A stretch of 64,000 bases of DNA, from assembly GCF_026151205.1 (NCBI RefSeq), contig NC_087079.1:9538635-9602634 (forward strand), read 5' to 3'. The translations under genes were made by a program, and so were the position numbers. The notes beneath the pieces were generated by a model. That model did not search any database and was not told where the DNA came from. It saw only the letters and a list, made by a program, of their open reading frames with translations. Below are positions 12,001 to 20,923 of the stretch, in pieces. How positions within the stretch are numbered: position 1 is the stretch's first letter; each line of letters begins with the position of its first letter. This stretch comes from Bolinopsis microptera (lineage: Eukaryota > Ctenophora > Tentaculata > Lobata > Bolinopsidae).

Positions 12001-15000
12001 TCATTTAAGTAATTTATAATTAATAACCATCCCCTTCAAGTGGGTGATAACATACTTTTTAATATAATTCATGGAAAAGGTGTTCTTGCAAATTGTAATC
12101 GAAATTCATGCGCTCTGAAATATCGTGGTTGGAGCGCGCAATATTAATTTTAGCATCGCAAGCGCATCTTGTGGCATTGACCTTGACAGAAACGTTTTTA
12201 ATTTCCCGCGCTTAACAATTGGTTAAATGGTTAGGGGCCATCTACTTAGGACGTCCGGCAAAGTAGGGGGGTGGTTTTGGAATTTCGGAAAAATCCGGAC
12301 AGGGGGAGGGGTTGGTTTCTGAAAATCCGAAAATTTTGTAAGTAACTACACATTTTATTAACAATGAATTTGAGTTGGTTTTATTTGTACTCTTAAAAGT
12401 AGCTGGAAATCCGGACGTCCGGGGGAGGGGGGTCGGGTGGTTTTCAAAATTCGGACACATCCAACATCCGGACAGGGGGAGGGGGGTCTGGAAATCTGCG
12501 ATTTTGGTGGACGTCCTAAGTAGATGGCCCCTTATGGGAGCCGAGAACCATTAGTTAACCTACGCTGTGTTCATCATGCAGTATCTAAAATAATATCCTG
12601 CACTGATATTAAACAATCTTGCACCAAAAGGGTATATATATATAATATATAAGTCACACCTGCCCAAGCTAGAGAGCCATGGCAGGGCCAGTAAGCAAGG
12701 CCCGGACCAAAACAAACTGAACCGACTGTGTATAGAAAATATCAATATGGAAACAATATTAACAATAATATAGAATAATATAAATAGTATTAAGGAGGGA
12801 CAAACCGGGGCCCCTCCACGGGCCGAAGAGAAAGGTGATCCTGACTCCTGAGTGTTGCGTTGGGTGTTCTTCTCTTCTTCTTTATTGAGGGTGGACGTGG
12901 ATATGATATCCAGTCTTGTTTGCTGTAGGGGGGTTCTGTTCTTGTGGACGTATAGTCCTGAAAACTGATTGAGTTATTTCAAAATTAATGAAATCAATTC
13001 CGTGAATATCTCGAACGAAGATACAGGCGATTTTGTTCTTTTTTTGGGGTATTTTCGCCTTAGTATCCACATGGGCGTGGCTGCACCGCGGTCACCGTTA
13101 GGTGGTTGGGACCCCCTCAAAAGTTCGGTCAGTGGTCCTAGTTTGTTGGTCAACTGCTATCTCGAAATTAAGTTTCACAAAAAATACCCATTGGTATGGC
13201 GAGAAGTTCTGCTTGGAAGATTGTTATATCAGATCCCAAGGAGATGAAGAACCAAAAGGGTAGATTTGAACTAAATCTATATTGAAAAACTGAGAATTCA
13301 TGGATCATTGCGTATTCGTCACCTCCCTTGCCCGGAAGAGAAGCCAGAGGGGCCAAAGATCATCACTTTGCGGTCGACATAGCATTAATATATTATATGA
13401 AGACATGGACAAGGCAAACGAGTCTCTGCTCCGTGTAGAATCGGCAGCAGCGAGCGTAGGGCTACACACAAACGAAGGCAAGACCAAGGTTATGACTAAG
13501 GTTATGACACTGAATATGGGATCGATCTAGCGACCTTCAAAGCCGATCGGGAGAAGCCATAGAAAATGTGGATGATTTCGTGTACTTGATAGAAAGCACA
13601 TTGTGATAATTGATCCAGGCTAAGCTATTTGACCATCGATTGATAAATCTCTCACGGGCAATAATTGTTATCTGTTAATTAACGAATCTCTGTTATCATG
13701 TTTAAATTGTGTGCGTTAGGACACTTACTACTTTACTACATCCATCATGTAAAGAGCGGAGTAAGACTTCGTATATGCGCTTTAGTTATTAATCAGCAAT
13801 AAATGAAACACATTTTTGTTAAAAATATGAATGCAATGAATAATAATTTTAATATCGTCATAATTTTCGCTAGTTCATATGCCACATCATTGAATTCATA
13901 TTTGGGTATTGTTTCTTCAAGGTTTATCGTTCACCAACAAGGAAATTTTCATCAGATAGTGATGGTTTGGTTGCTAAGATTGTTGTTATCTTCATGATTG
14001 TCGCTAGTTCATATGCCACGTCATTGCCACTATCAAGTTTCATCATCCGCCAACAAAGAACGTTGAAACTAGATAGTGATGGTTTGGGTTGCTAGTAGTA
14101 GTACCATTGATACTCTCGTTGCTGTAACTTCTATCAAGTCCATCTACCACAAACCCGACATTAACCGACCCTATCACTGAAAATTGTAATATTAATCTGA
14201 TCAATGATCATGGTGGGAGTTCGATTTATAATTTAACTAGATAAAATAACCAGATAAAATACTCATTACTCTCGTTTATAAAATGAGTTGCATCGCGGTT
14301 AAATAATTTGATTAATGAATTATGAATGTGTAGAATATTATACCTTTTCAGTACGACAAGTCACCTCTTCACTTGCAATGAAATCAAACATGGTTCTTGT
14401 TTCCCGCTCAAGTCAAAAATATATAATAAAAATATCAATAATTCAAGTCAAGAAAGAAAGTCGCTAGATAAATATGAACAACAAAATCTAAATACTAAGC
14501 AGTCTTCGTTGGCTCCGTCACTACAAAGAATACTGCTTAGTCTAAACCTTACAAACGATGAGTGTAGAAAATGAAAGAACCGTGCGTATTACTATATCAT
14601 ATTACTATTATCATACATATATTAGGACGCAATAAAAATACCGGACCACGATGTATGGGGACTTGCCACCCCATGGCAACATTAAAATATATCGACTCTG
14701 TTACATCGTTTCCTGTTAATATAAAACTCCGTTACAAATTGAACTGGGATATGGCAAATGGCAATACTTCACCTTAGTTCAATGAAATATGATAAAGTAA
14801 TGTATAACTAGTCTATTATTCCGCGGCGGTGTATTATTCCTTCATTAATCTGATGCTATTAGGGGTCGTTCACAATTCACATATTACCGAATCATTCGAG
14901 GGAAGAGGGGGGGGGGGGGGGGTTCCAAATGATTACGCTAGTGTAATTTTGACACAATAGCTATGTGTAAAAATGAATTTGGAGGGGAGAGGGGGAATTA

Positions 15001-16466
15001 AAAATTGGCCAAAAAGTGATTACGTAATATGTGAACGACCCCTTATTACCAATCTCAACTCTCATCATCACAGGATGTGTTAGAAGATTCGAGCTCAAAG
15101 CTGGACCTGAACTTCAGATTGAGTTTCGTGGTGGACATTATCAACGGAATGGACTACTTACATAACTTCACCGAAATGCTTTCTCATGGGTACCTCAAGT
15201 CCACGAACATTCTCATCACCGGCTCTTTTACCGCAAAGATAGCTGACTTCGGATCTCTGATGAGGTAGAGTAACGGTTCATACCACGTCGTGACATAGGG
15301 TTAAAAGGTTTCTTAAATAGTGCACAAACGTTACAACTCAATCTAAAACAATAGTGACATTTGATTTATCCTACAGGACCAATGACAAGCAGAAAGTGGG
15401 CAACCTAGAGTACATCAGTAGACAAATCAGATCTGTGTGGACTGCACCTGAAATTCTCAGAGATGAAGAGAAATTGAATGAGTTAAAAGGTAAATTCTTA
15501 CGTTCAAATTAATTACAACACTACAAATCTATTACATTTATTGAGTATTATGTAACGCGATGGAAATATCTTAAGCGGGTAATATCCTGTTCAAACCCAG
15601 GATACATAACATGAAGACTTTGTTGTAACTTGTATGTAAAGCATTAATACAGTAAAATCCCGATTTACCGTGGAGTTTGAGGGAAAGGAAGCATCCGTGG
15701 TAAATCGGGGTTTTGCACGACTTATTGCAAAATATTACCGCACCTACATTCTACATGTTGTCCCTGTTGTACTTTAATATCAGCTTGCTCTGCATTGTAT
15801 GCTGAATTAGTTTATAGAGCCGGAAAAATTAGGTAAAAACTATCAAAATTTAGTAAGTTACGGTTAATTTTTCGTTTTATAAACTGCTCATATCTTAACA
15901 GGAACAAGAGAAGGGGACGTCTACAGCTTTGGAATTGTGTGTCACGAGATCATTGATTGTTCTGGCCCATTCAATTCTCATGACGACAATGGCATCGGAG
16001 CTGATGGTTTGTGAATTTACAGCAAGTCTTCATTTCAAATCCATCTTGTCACTTGTTGATAAGACAAGTTGGTCAGGCATAAAGGAGCCAAGGTGGTCGC
16101 AGCCATGACCATTACATGCATTATATCCTTTTGATCAAATTTATCAATTATTTTAGCCATCAAATCTCGCATTCATAACCTTACCTTGATACAAATCAAG
16201 TAAAACCAAATAATTAATTAATTAATAAATTAACCGTTCAGAGATCGTGCATATGGTGAAGGGGGCAAAAACGAAGACCTTCAGGCCAGCTTTCAGTGGA
16301 ATTAAAAATAATGACAGAGAGATATACGTGATGAACATGGCTCGGGAATGTTGGACTGAGAATCCTAATGATCGGCCTACTTTTGAGCATTTGAGAATGT
16401 CTTGTGTTCCTAAAATTGAAGACGGCTCGTGAGTAGTTAAACTCTTTTTGTTAATTCCTGAAATAT

Positions 16467-16499
<33 letters not shown>

Positions 16500-18987
16500 C
16501 AAATCAAACAAGAAAGTTGTTCAATTTTTTCGAATGAACGTACATTTTTACATTTTTAAGGTATAGTGAATAATTGAATCGAGTCAAATTATAATACATT
16601 GTGATTGGAGTTATTTATTAGACGTTTGCAATATAAGCACAACACCATGGGATATCACGAATATATCATTACTATAACTGGTTTTTTCCAGGATGACATT
16701 GGGACAGTGCATTTTGCTGCAGTTCAAAGAGATGGTTTCGGAAAAAGAAAAGGAAATAAAATCGTTTGACTCTGAAATACAAACGAAAAAGGGCGTTTTC
16801 AGCGAGATGCAGCGCCAGTTATTACCGCCGTATGTAATTTTTATCAACACTTTAAACGAGATCTATGATTTTATTTTTATCCATAGCAATTGTTTTGACA
16901 ATGAGATCACACTTGATAAATGATGATACTATCTCCGAAATTACAGACACGTTTTGAACCAGTTAATGGTAGGACAAGCAACCGAGCCCCACCTACTGAA
17001 ATCTACTTCCGTTCTTAGTCTAGAAATTACAGGTAATTTTAGTATACTAAATACCTAATAGGTATACTAAAATACCTAATTAGGCTTAAATCTGTAAAAC
17101 AAGCTAGTGCAGTAAATTACTATCAGTCAAGATGATCATCTGACATGCCAACTATTGAAATGTCTAATTATTTTATTGCAAATTTAATTCTGAAATAAAG
17201 CTGATTCTATCGTTTAGCTGTAAAGCTGATTCTAATTCTATTGTCAATCGTTTCCCTTTCTCTCATAGTTAAACTTAAGGTTACGAATTTAAATTATTCA
17301 GGCACTTGCAATGCTGAGATGCTAAAAGCTATTGAAGGTGACCGTGAGAATATATGGAATTCCATCGAACAGATCCAAGAAACTGTCCTTGGATTATCTC
17401 TCGACTATCCAGATCTCTTCTGTGTACGTTATTGATTTCTATTTTTGTGATGTTGGTTTTGGATGACATCACAGGAATTATTATGTTTTGATTTTTACTT
17501 ACATTGTATGCTAATATGCTATCTTTATTCTTTAACTTTAAGTTTATTGCGCGCGCATATCAGCGTAAAGTTTCCAATATCTAACGACATGATTCATGAT
17601 TTAAAAGTTAAAGTACAGTGTATAAATAAGAATAAATCGAAGGATAAATTGTATTAATTGAAGGGTGTGATAAGGGTTCGCACAATTGTTTTATCCAATT
17701 ATTTATAGTTATTTTCGGTTAGTAATTTAATTCACTTTTGTTTTAGGTGGTGACATCAGCTAACTTTTTCGTTATCCTTGCAAACGGTTCCGAGCAAAGT
17801 GCCAAGTCTCAGGCCACTGATCTGCTGAAACTCTGTAAAGGAGTACAAAGCTTCATTGAGTTGCTGGAGTTACCTTTCTTTAAACTTAACATCCGAGCTG
17901 GTATAGATTCAGGTTTGTGGCTACTGCAGAGAACTGGACTACTGGAGTTAACACTTAACGGAAATTTATATTCATAGTACCCTGTTACGGATTGTTCTAA
18001 TGGGTCCAATCGCATTTAGTCTCACTCGATGATACAGTGCCGTTAAAATATCTAATCGAGTATTATAACGTATGCTTTGTATTATTTGTATAAAATAAAA
18101 TGTTGCACATTCTGATTTAACCGAATGCCAATAACATATAATAATTATAGTTAAACCTGCACTGATCCGAATTCAATTTGTACTATGCTAAGTTACAAGT
18201 ACATGAAGTACACTAGTATAACACTGGTGGATTCGCGTAGTGTTATTGAATCTCATGATTTGATGTTTCTTTCATTCAAATTTCTGATTGTTTCTGAATA
18301 GACTCAGTAAAGACAGATTCTAATGGAAATATTAATAGCTGAATAACGTGTCGACATTTCTAAGTCATACTCATATTCTCAAATTTTTTGTTATATTATT
18401 ATACTACGTAAAGTGACTATTACAGTCACGATAAATCATCTTTAATAAAAAAACGTGTTTTCAGGCCCTAGCGCTGTTGGCCTGGTGGGTGCTAAATTCC
18501 GAAGTTTCCAGTTGTACGGTGAAACCTATCAGAACGCAGAAAAACTCAGATCTGAAGCAGTTGGTAGGTTCTTTGCAGCATCAAATCCCTTTTGGAATGT
18601 GGCTGGTTTTCTTGTTGCATACCCAGTTATATTTCATGTTTTGGTTGATTTCCATCGATTTATGACAGATAATTCCATTTCAGAGGGCGTGTGCAATGTG
18701 ACTGAAAACACGCTAAAGATGATGGGAGGCTTTGCTGAAAAATTCGAGAATATTCGATCTGTCAAGGTACGTTCAAAGTAACTATAATGGTTAAGGATTA
18801 TCAACAATTCAAGTGTTAATATGCAGCGGACCTTTTAATTTCACATTTCGATCGCTTGTGTTTTTGCGTATATTTAATATTCTGCCGTATCCAGTATCTG
18901 ATTCTATGCGAAAATTTAAATTATAGATTTCAAATGTTTTAGTCACTACCTAACGTGAAGATCTACGCCACAAATCTGGCATCTTGA
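1..18987 (+). CDS. Receptor (membrane) guanylate cyclase-like protein, 5'-partial, cyclase domain degenerate
   Basis: Single-pass membrane receptor of the natriuretic-peptide-receptor/receptor guanylate cyclase family. Order seen: ANF-type ligand-binding region, one membrane helix, kinase-homology domain, helical linker, cyclase-like domain. Exons read by splice sites and phase: <1-35, 229-332, 468-591, 780-896, 1163-1407, 1615-1853, 2166-2244, 3111-3306, 3650-3779, 3919-3977, 4115-4170, 4210-4343, 4641-4741, 5039-5206, 11024-11220, 11345-11512, 11852-11965, 15074-15264, 15377-15489, 15902-16006, 16242-16428, 16692-16829, 16947-17032, 17302-17423, 17747-17912, 18465-18563, 18684-18766, 18943-18987 (stop TGA 18985-18987). 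The signal peptide and first exons lie left of the window. The family makes cGMP from GTP, but here the expected metal-binding Asp residues are not visible, so activity is doubtful. Least certain point: the join at 4170/4210. Confidence 0.88.
2298..2821. repeat. Intronic fold-back repeat with 26-nt poly-G tract
   Basis: The left end is a run of 26 G (2298-2323) followed by GGGGGATCAGGTACTAAG and then CTGTACGTGACGTCG. The right end, read in reverse complement, repeats a G-rich start and then CCGTACGTGACGTTGG, giving imperfect arms of roughly 45 bp. Between them the motif CATGTACTAACTG recurs several times. It looks like a short non-autonomous inverted-repeat element in an intron of the receptor cyclase. 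Class is undetermined. Confidence 0.5.
3438..3606. mobile_element. pogo/Tc1-mariner-like MITE
   Basis: Starts CAGTAAAACCCCGATTTACC and ends with the reverse complement GGGGTTTTACTG; the inside is mostly repeats of 'CCGCGGTAAATCGGGG'. The same termini occur at 15650, 44644-45119 and 56271-56369, where TA dinucleotides flank several ends. CAGTAAAACC termini with TA target duplication are typical of pogo/Tigger-derived MITEs. It lies in an intron of the receptor cyclase. It has no coding capacity. Confidence 0.7.
5039..5206 (+). other. Transmembrane exon of the receptor cyclase
   Basis: Encodes a hydrophobic helix (FFPVLVVVLVLICIPLADVIYF) followed at once by a basic stop-transfer stretch (GRKRRQF) and the juxtamembrane W-K-L-x-P-D-D-V-D-I-V-F. 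The last part matches the W..P.DDI.F motif that opens the kinase-homology domain of receptor guanylate cyclases. Phase 1 at both ends joins it to 4641-4741 and to 11024-11220. Confidence 0.85.
5517..10037 (+). mobile_element. LINE (non-LTR retrotransposon), endonuclease + reverse transcriptase, broken by a DNA transposon
   Basis: One long frame from 5517 encodes an APE-type endonuclease: ATWNVRG near residue 38, ALQETK near 65, GDFNARLG near 183, SDHKIVK near 294. It then begins a reverse transcriptase (NGKAVGPDNLPNEFLK). The frame shifts near 7250-7290 and is cut at 7443-8868 by a hAT-like insertion. Reverse transcriptase resumes with AFDTIH, a second frameshift near 8970, then QGDCLSGSLFT and the catalytic EYADDVDFAD. 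A C-terminal region ends in LGHVLR and a stop near 10037. Single-ORF layout and the C-terminal region suggest an RTE-like clade, but that is inference. Dead copy in an intron of the receptor cyclase. Confidence 0.88.
7443..8868. mobile_element. Non-autonomous hAT-like transposon inserted in the LINE
   Basis: Perfect 8-bp target duplication GTCTGGAC at 7435-7442 and 8869-8876. Termini TAGGAACCGACCGGA and its reverse complement TCCGGTCGGTTCCTA. The ends are rich in extra CCGGA/TCCGG motifs, like the subterminal repeats bound by hAT transposases. Inside, 8190-8450 and 8480-8720 are an imperfect tandem duplication of about 285 bp, and the same sequence recurs inverted inside the 53,876-54,725 element. 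There is no transposase ORF. An 8-bp duplication fits hAT (also P or Merlin). Removing it rejoins the reverse transcriptase codons on each side. Confidence 0.85.
10161..10715 (-). pseudogene. Fragment of a transposon-associated ORF (uncharacterised family)
   Basis: A 184-codon frame on the minus strand inside an intron of the receptor cyclase. It carries ARGFYRPGQNSYFDIKFLNP, then KRMLYNERILNVEHGSF and LLCIRGTRS near the end. From memory, this pattern (ARGFW.RGQ.AFFD, then VEHGSFTPLV, then LCIRGSRS) is common in multicopy uncharacterised proteins of invertebrate genomes tied to mobile elements. No enzymatic motif is visible. Intron position and opposite strand argue for a transposon remnant rather than a host gene. 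Confidence 0.55.
11024..11220 (+). other. Gly/Thr-rich exon of the receptor cyclase
   Basis: The acceptor TTTCCAG ends at 11023 and the donor GTTTGT begins at 11221. In the phase set by the transmembrane exon it encodes GTTAVGGTTAGGGTTFGGG and further TTFGGG/TTIGG repeats, then GMNATLGTMITM. It joins in phase 0 to exon 11345, which starts TSLGIESSSEGGGG. So a low-complexity Gly/Thr block sits where the glycine-rich start of the kinase-homology domain is expected. Splicing is inferred from consensus sites only. The same DNA read on the minus strand gives Pro-rich frames that I regard as shadows. Confidence 0.6.
12234..12531. mobile_element. Harbinger-like MITE, family A
   Basis: Termini GGGGCCATCTACTTAGGACG and its reverse complement, flanked by a 3-bp duplication TTA on both sides (12231-12233, 12532-12534). 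TTA/TWA duplications are typical of PIF/Harbinger and related elements. The 298-bp body is a string of TCCGGACAGGGGGAGGGG-like repeats and has no ORF of note. A second, longer copy is at 21711-22458. Confidence 0.75.
13070..13192 (-). repeat. Partial copy of the 20-kb inverted-repeat element
   Basis: The stretch with AGTTTGTTGGTCAACTGCTA and TCTCGAAATTAAGTTTCACA matches, inverted, the left end of the element at 20008-20797. This copy reveals a terminus that the 20-kb copy has lost on its right side. It is a solo end or a truncated copy inside an intron of the receptor cyclase. Confidence 0.5.
13354..13610 (+). pseudogene. LINE reverse-transcriptase fragment
   Basis: Frames here give SINILYEDMDKANESLLRVE and SAAASVGLHTNEGKTKVMT, followed in another frame by ENVDDFVYL. 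This is the region just after the YADD motif in RTE/CR1-like reverse transcriptases (consensus '..RVE.AA..VGL..N..KTK.M'). The YADD itself is eroded and the frame is broken. It is a short remnant in an intron of the receptor cyclase. Confidence 0.65.
13866..14110. repeat. Two-copy direct repeat, period about 134 bp
   Basis: CGCTAGTTCATATGCCAC occurs at 13868 and again at 14002, followed in both by a CACCAACAA/CGCCAACAA segment and by AGATAGTGATGGTTTGG. It is an imperfect tandem duplication with no coding sense, inside the intron between exons 11852-11965 and 15074-15264. Confidence 0.5.
14862..15042. mobile_element. Harbinger-like MITE, family B
   Basis: Ends GGGGTCGTTCACAATTCACA and GTAATATGTGAACGACCCC, flanked by TTA on both sides (14859-14861, 15043-15045). 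The body has a 16-nt G run at 14907-14922 and TAATTTTGACACAATAGC. A sister copy is at 19619-19794. Termini of the type GGGTCGTTCA..ATTACGTAA with TTA duplications are widespread in Harbinger/ISL2EU-type MITEs. Confidence 0.8.
15650..15715. mobile_element. Truncated pogo-like MITE
   Basis: TA then CAGTAAAATCCCGATTTACC, ending near GTAAATCGGGGTTTTGC. It is the same family as 3438-3606 but shorter and without a clean right end. It lies between two kinase-homology exons. Confidence 0.6.
16469..16497. repeat. 29-nt poly-G tract
   Basis: An uninterrupted G run only about 40 bp downstream of the donor of exon 16242-16428. Unlike most long G runs in this window, no terminal inverted repeat is obvious around it. 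Confidence 0.9.
16692..18987 (+). other. Helical linker and degenerate cyclase domain exons
   Basis: Exon 16692-16829 encodes the charged dimerisation helix (FKEMVSEKEKEIKSFDSEI) ending in the RQLLPP block that precedes cyclase domains. The cyclase-like part keeps its outline: VLSLEIT for the usual FSDIVGFT, VVTSANFFVILANG for the KVETIGDAYM region, LNIRAGIDSGPSAVGLVG for LR.GIHTGP...GVVG, and FQLYGETYQNAEKL for Y.LFGDTVNTASRM. It closes with LPNVKIYATNLAS and a stop at 18985. By eye, the first metal Asp is Glu, the second is absent, and the Asn..Arg pair reads Gln..Lys. That predicts little or no cyclase activity. Confidence 0.8.
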
Positions 18988-19618
18988 AACGATTGATAGG
19001 AACAGCGTTCAGAGCATTTCTACTACTACTAGTGATCTCTACTATCTCTAGTGGGTGACTCAGCTTAAAGTCAAACTTAAAGTGAACTGGAAAGCCGATT
19101 ATACTTATAGCCTTTGATTGATTATTATGATAATTTTCAATAAAAGTTGAGCTACGAATTCTTGCTAATTTTAGTGTCAGTACGAAGAAATTCGGTAGAT
19201 AGTTATTGTCAACCAATACACAATCACCAAGCATATTTTGCTTTCGCTATTTTATCTAACCGTTTGATTTGCGTTATTTTAATTTTCCACATGTAAAAAT
19301 AAATTAATGATTAGGTTATATGTGACCCTGAACCCCTGGATTGAAGTTGCTCTGTTTAGTTTTAAAAATATAAAATAATTCATCGCGATAGTGCTACAAC
19401 TGCTTAATAATAATGTTAGTTTTTGGAAACCATCAAAGTAAAATGTGCTGATATTAGTATTTTAATTATTTATTTATTTATCTAATTTGTTTCATATTGA
19501 TTGTTATATTTGAATACAACTTACATTAACTTATGTTTCACTCTCAACTGTTTTCGTAGATCCACCGCTGCCAATTGAAAGGTTTCATTCTTACTTAGTA
19601 TCCTGTATGTAGTAATTT

Positions 19619-19794
19619 GGAGTCGTTCACATATTACGTAATCAGCCGAGGGGGGAGGCCAGGGGTTTCCACATAATTACGCTAGTGTAATTTTGACACA
19701 ATAGCTATGTGTAAAACTGATTACGGAGGGGGGGGGGGGGGGGGGGGGGTTAAAAATTGTTCAAAAAGTGATTACGTAATATGTGAACGACCTC
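19619..19794. mobile_element. Harbinger-like MITE, family B, second copy
   Basis: GGAGTCGTTCACATATTACG at the left and GTAATATGTGAACGACCTC at the right, flanked by TTT on both sides. The interior shares the ATTACGCTAGTGTAATTTTG segment with 14862-15042 and has its own 22-nt G run (19728-19749) at a different place. It lies in the interval between the cyclase stop and the renalase stop. Confidence 0.8.
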
Positions 19795-20007
19795 TTTGAA
19801 CATTTTATTATAATGTTATGCAGTGTCCACGAAAGGGGTATTATACAACCGATCGTGCTAAATCACTAGAAATTCGAGCAAGGGCTAATATTTAAATCAA
19901 TTTTGGTGGATTTGCATTAACACTTTGAAAATGAAAAAACGTATTATAAATGTTTAATCTCGATATAAACTTTTGTAATATACATTAAATTAGAAAACAT
20001 CACTTAA

Positions 20008-20754
20008 GGGGGGGGGGGGGGGGGGGTTCACCCTGATTTTTTGTGAAACTTGGTTTCGAGATAGCAGTTGACCAACAAACTAAGACCAGTTACGGAACTT
20101 TTGAGGGGGTCCCGGACCCCAACCGCCAAACGGTGCCCGCGGGGCAGCCACGCCCATATTTTGTCCAAATTAGGCCCAATTTAGCCAAATACCCTGAACA
20201 TGCCCAAAATCCAGATTTTAGGTGCTCTACTTGTAGCTAGTGGTCCCCTGAACTCGTATATGAATTTCCATCAAGATTGGACAAAAAATGACTGAGTTAT
20301 GAGCAAAAAACCATATTTGGGCATACGCACTAAATTTGATCGATTTTGGCCCATATATTAGTCAAATATCAATATTTTTGAATGAAACCAACTTTATATG
20401 GAAGGTAAGCCTATACTACACATTCTCTATGATTATCAGCTCAGTATCTACCTAACTGTGGATTCTGTGTTCAAATAATCGCAAAAAATGAACAAAATTG
20501 CCCATATCTCAGTTTGCGATATTTGCAAAACTGATTTCGCTCAAAACAATAGAACTCAACAGGGTTTCAATATTTTTACATGAAATTTTCAGAATCAACG
20601 TAGAATCGCATTTCGACCTTAAGTTTTGGGACAGAATTTTGAGTTAGGTCTTTAAAAAAAAGGCCTAACTCAAAATTTGGCGGCCAAATTCCAAAATTCG
20701 CAATGCGAAATTCAAAAGTTCGGTCACTGGTCCTAGTTTGTTGGTCAACTGCTA

Positions 20755-20797
<43 letters not shown>
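20008..20797. mobile_element. TTAA-flanked element with poly-G/poly-C ends
   Basis: TTAA at 20004-20007 is followed by 19 G, and 42 C (20756-20797) are followed by TTAA (20798-20801). Just inside, GATAGCAGTTGACCAACAAA (near 20059) faces its reverse complement TTTGTTGGTCAACTGCTATC at the right end. The middle is non-coding; parts resemble 42960-43360. TTAA duplication with G/C-starting ends is the piggyBac pattern, so a piggyBac-like MITE is likely, but the poly-G ends could also be expanded microsatellites. The gap 18988-20923 otherwise holds only AT-rich sequence and the 19619 MITE. Confidence 0.55.
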
Positions 20798-20923
20798 TTA
20801 ACTTAAAAACGGGTCACGTCCATTATTCCAGAATCAGCTTTCTGACTATTGATTAACTCCATAAACTCGAATGTAACTGACTTCCTATGACAAATCATTA
20901 AAATAGAAAAAAAGTTAGCATCC

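Larger units (their letters stand above)
11345..16428 (+). other. Kinase-homology domain exons of the receptor cyclase
   Basis: Seven exons: 11345-11512, 11852-11965, 15074-15264, 15377-15489, 15902-16006, 16242-16428, preceded by the Gly-rich exon. Family landmarks in order: HGNVVQFGG and VVFTEYCSKGSL, IINGMDYLH, SHGYLKSTNILI, KIADFG, SVWTAPEIL, GDVYSFGIVCHEI, RECWTENPNDRPTF. The catalytic HRD is replaced by HGYLKS, as usual in receptor guanylate cyclases whose kinase-like domain is regulatory, not catalytic. Long introns hold MITEs at 12234-12531, 14862-15042 and 15650-15715. Confidence 0.88.
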
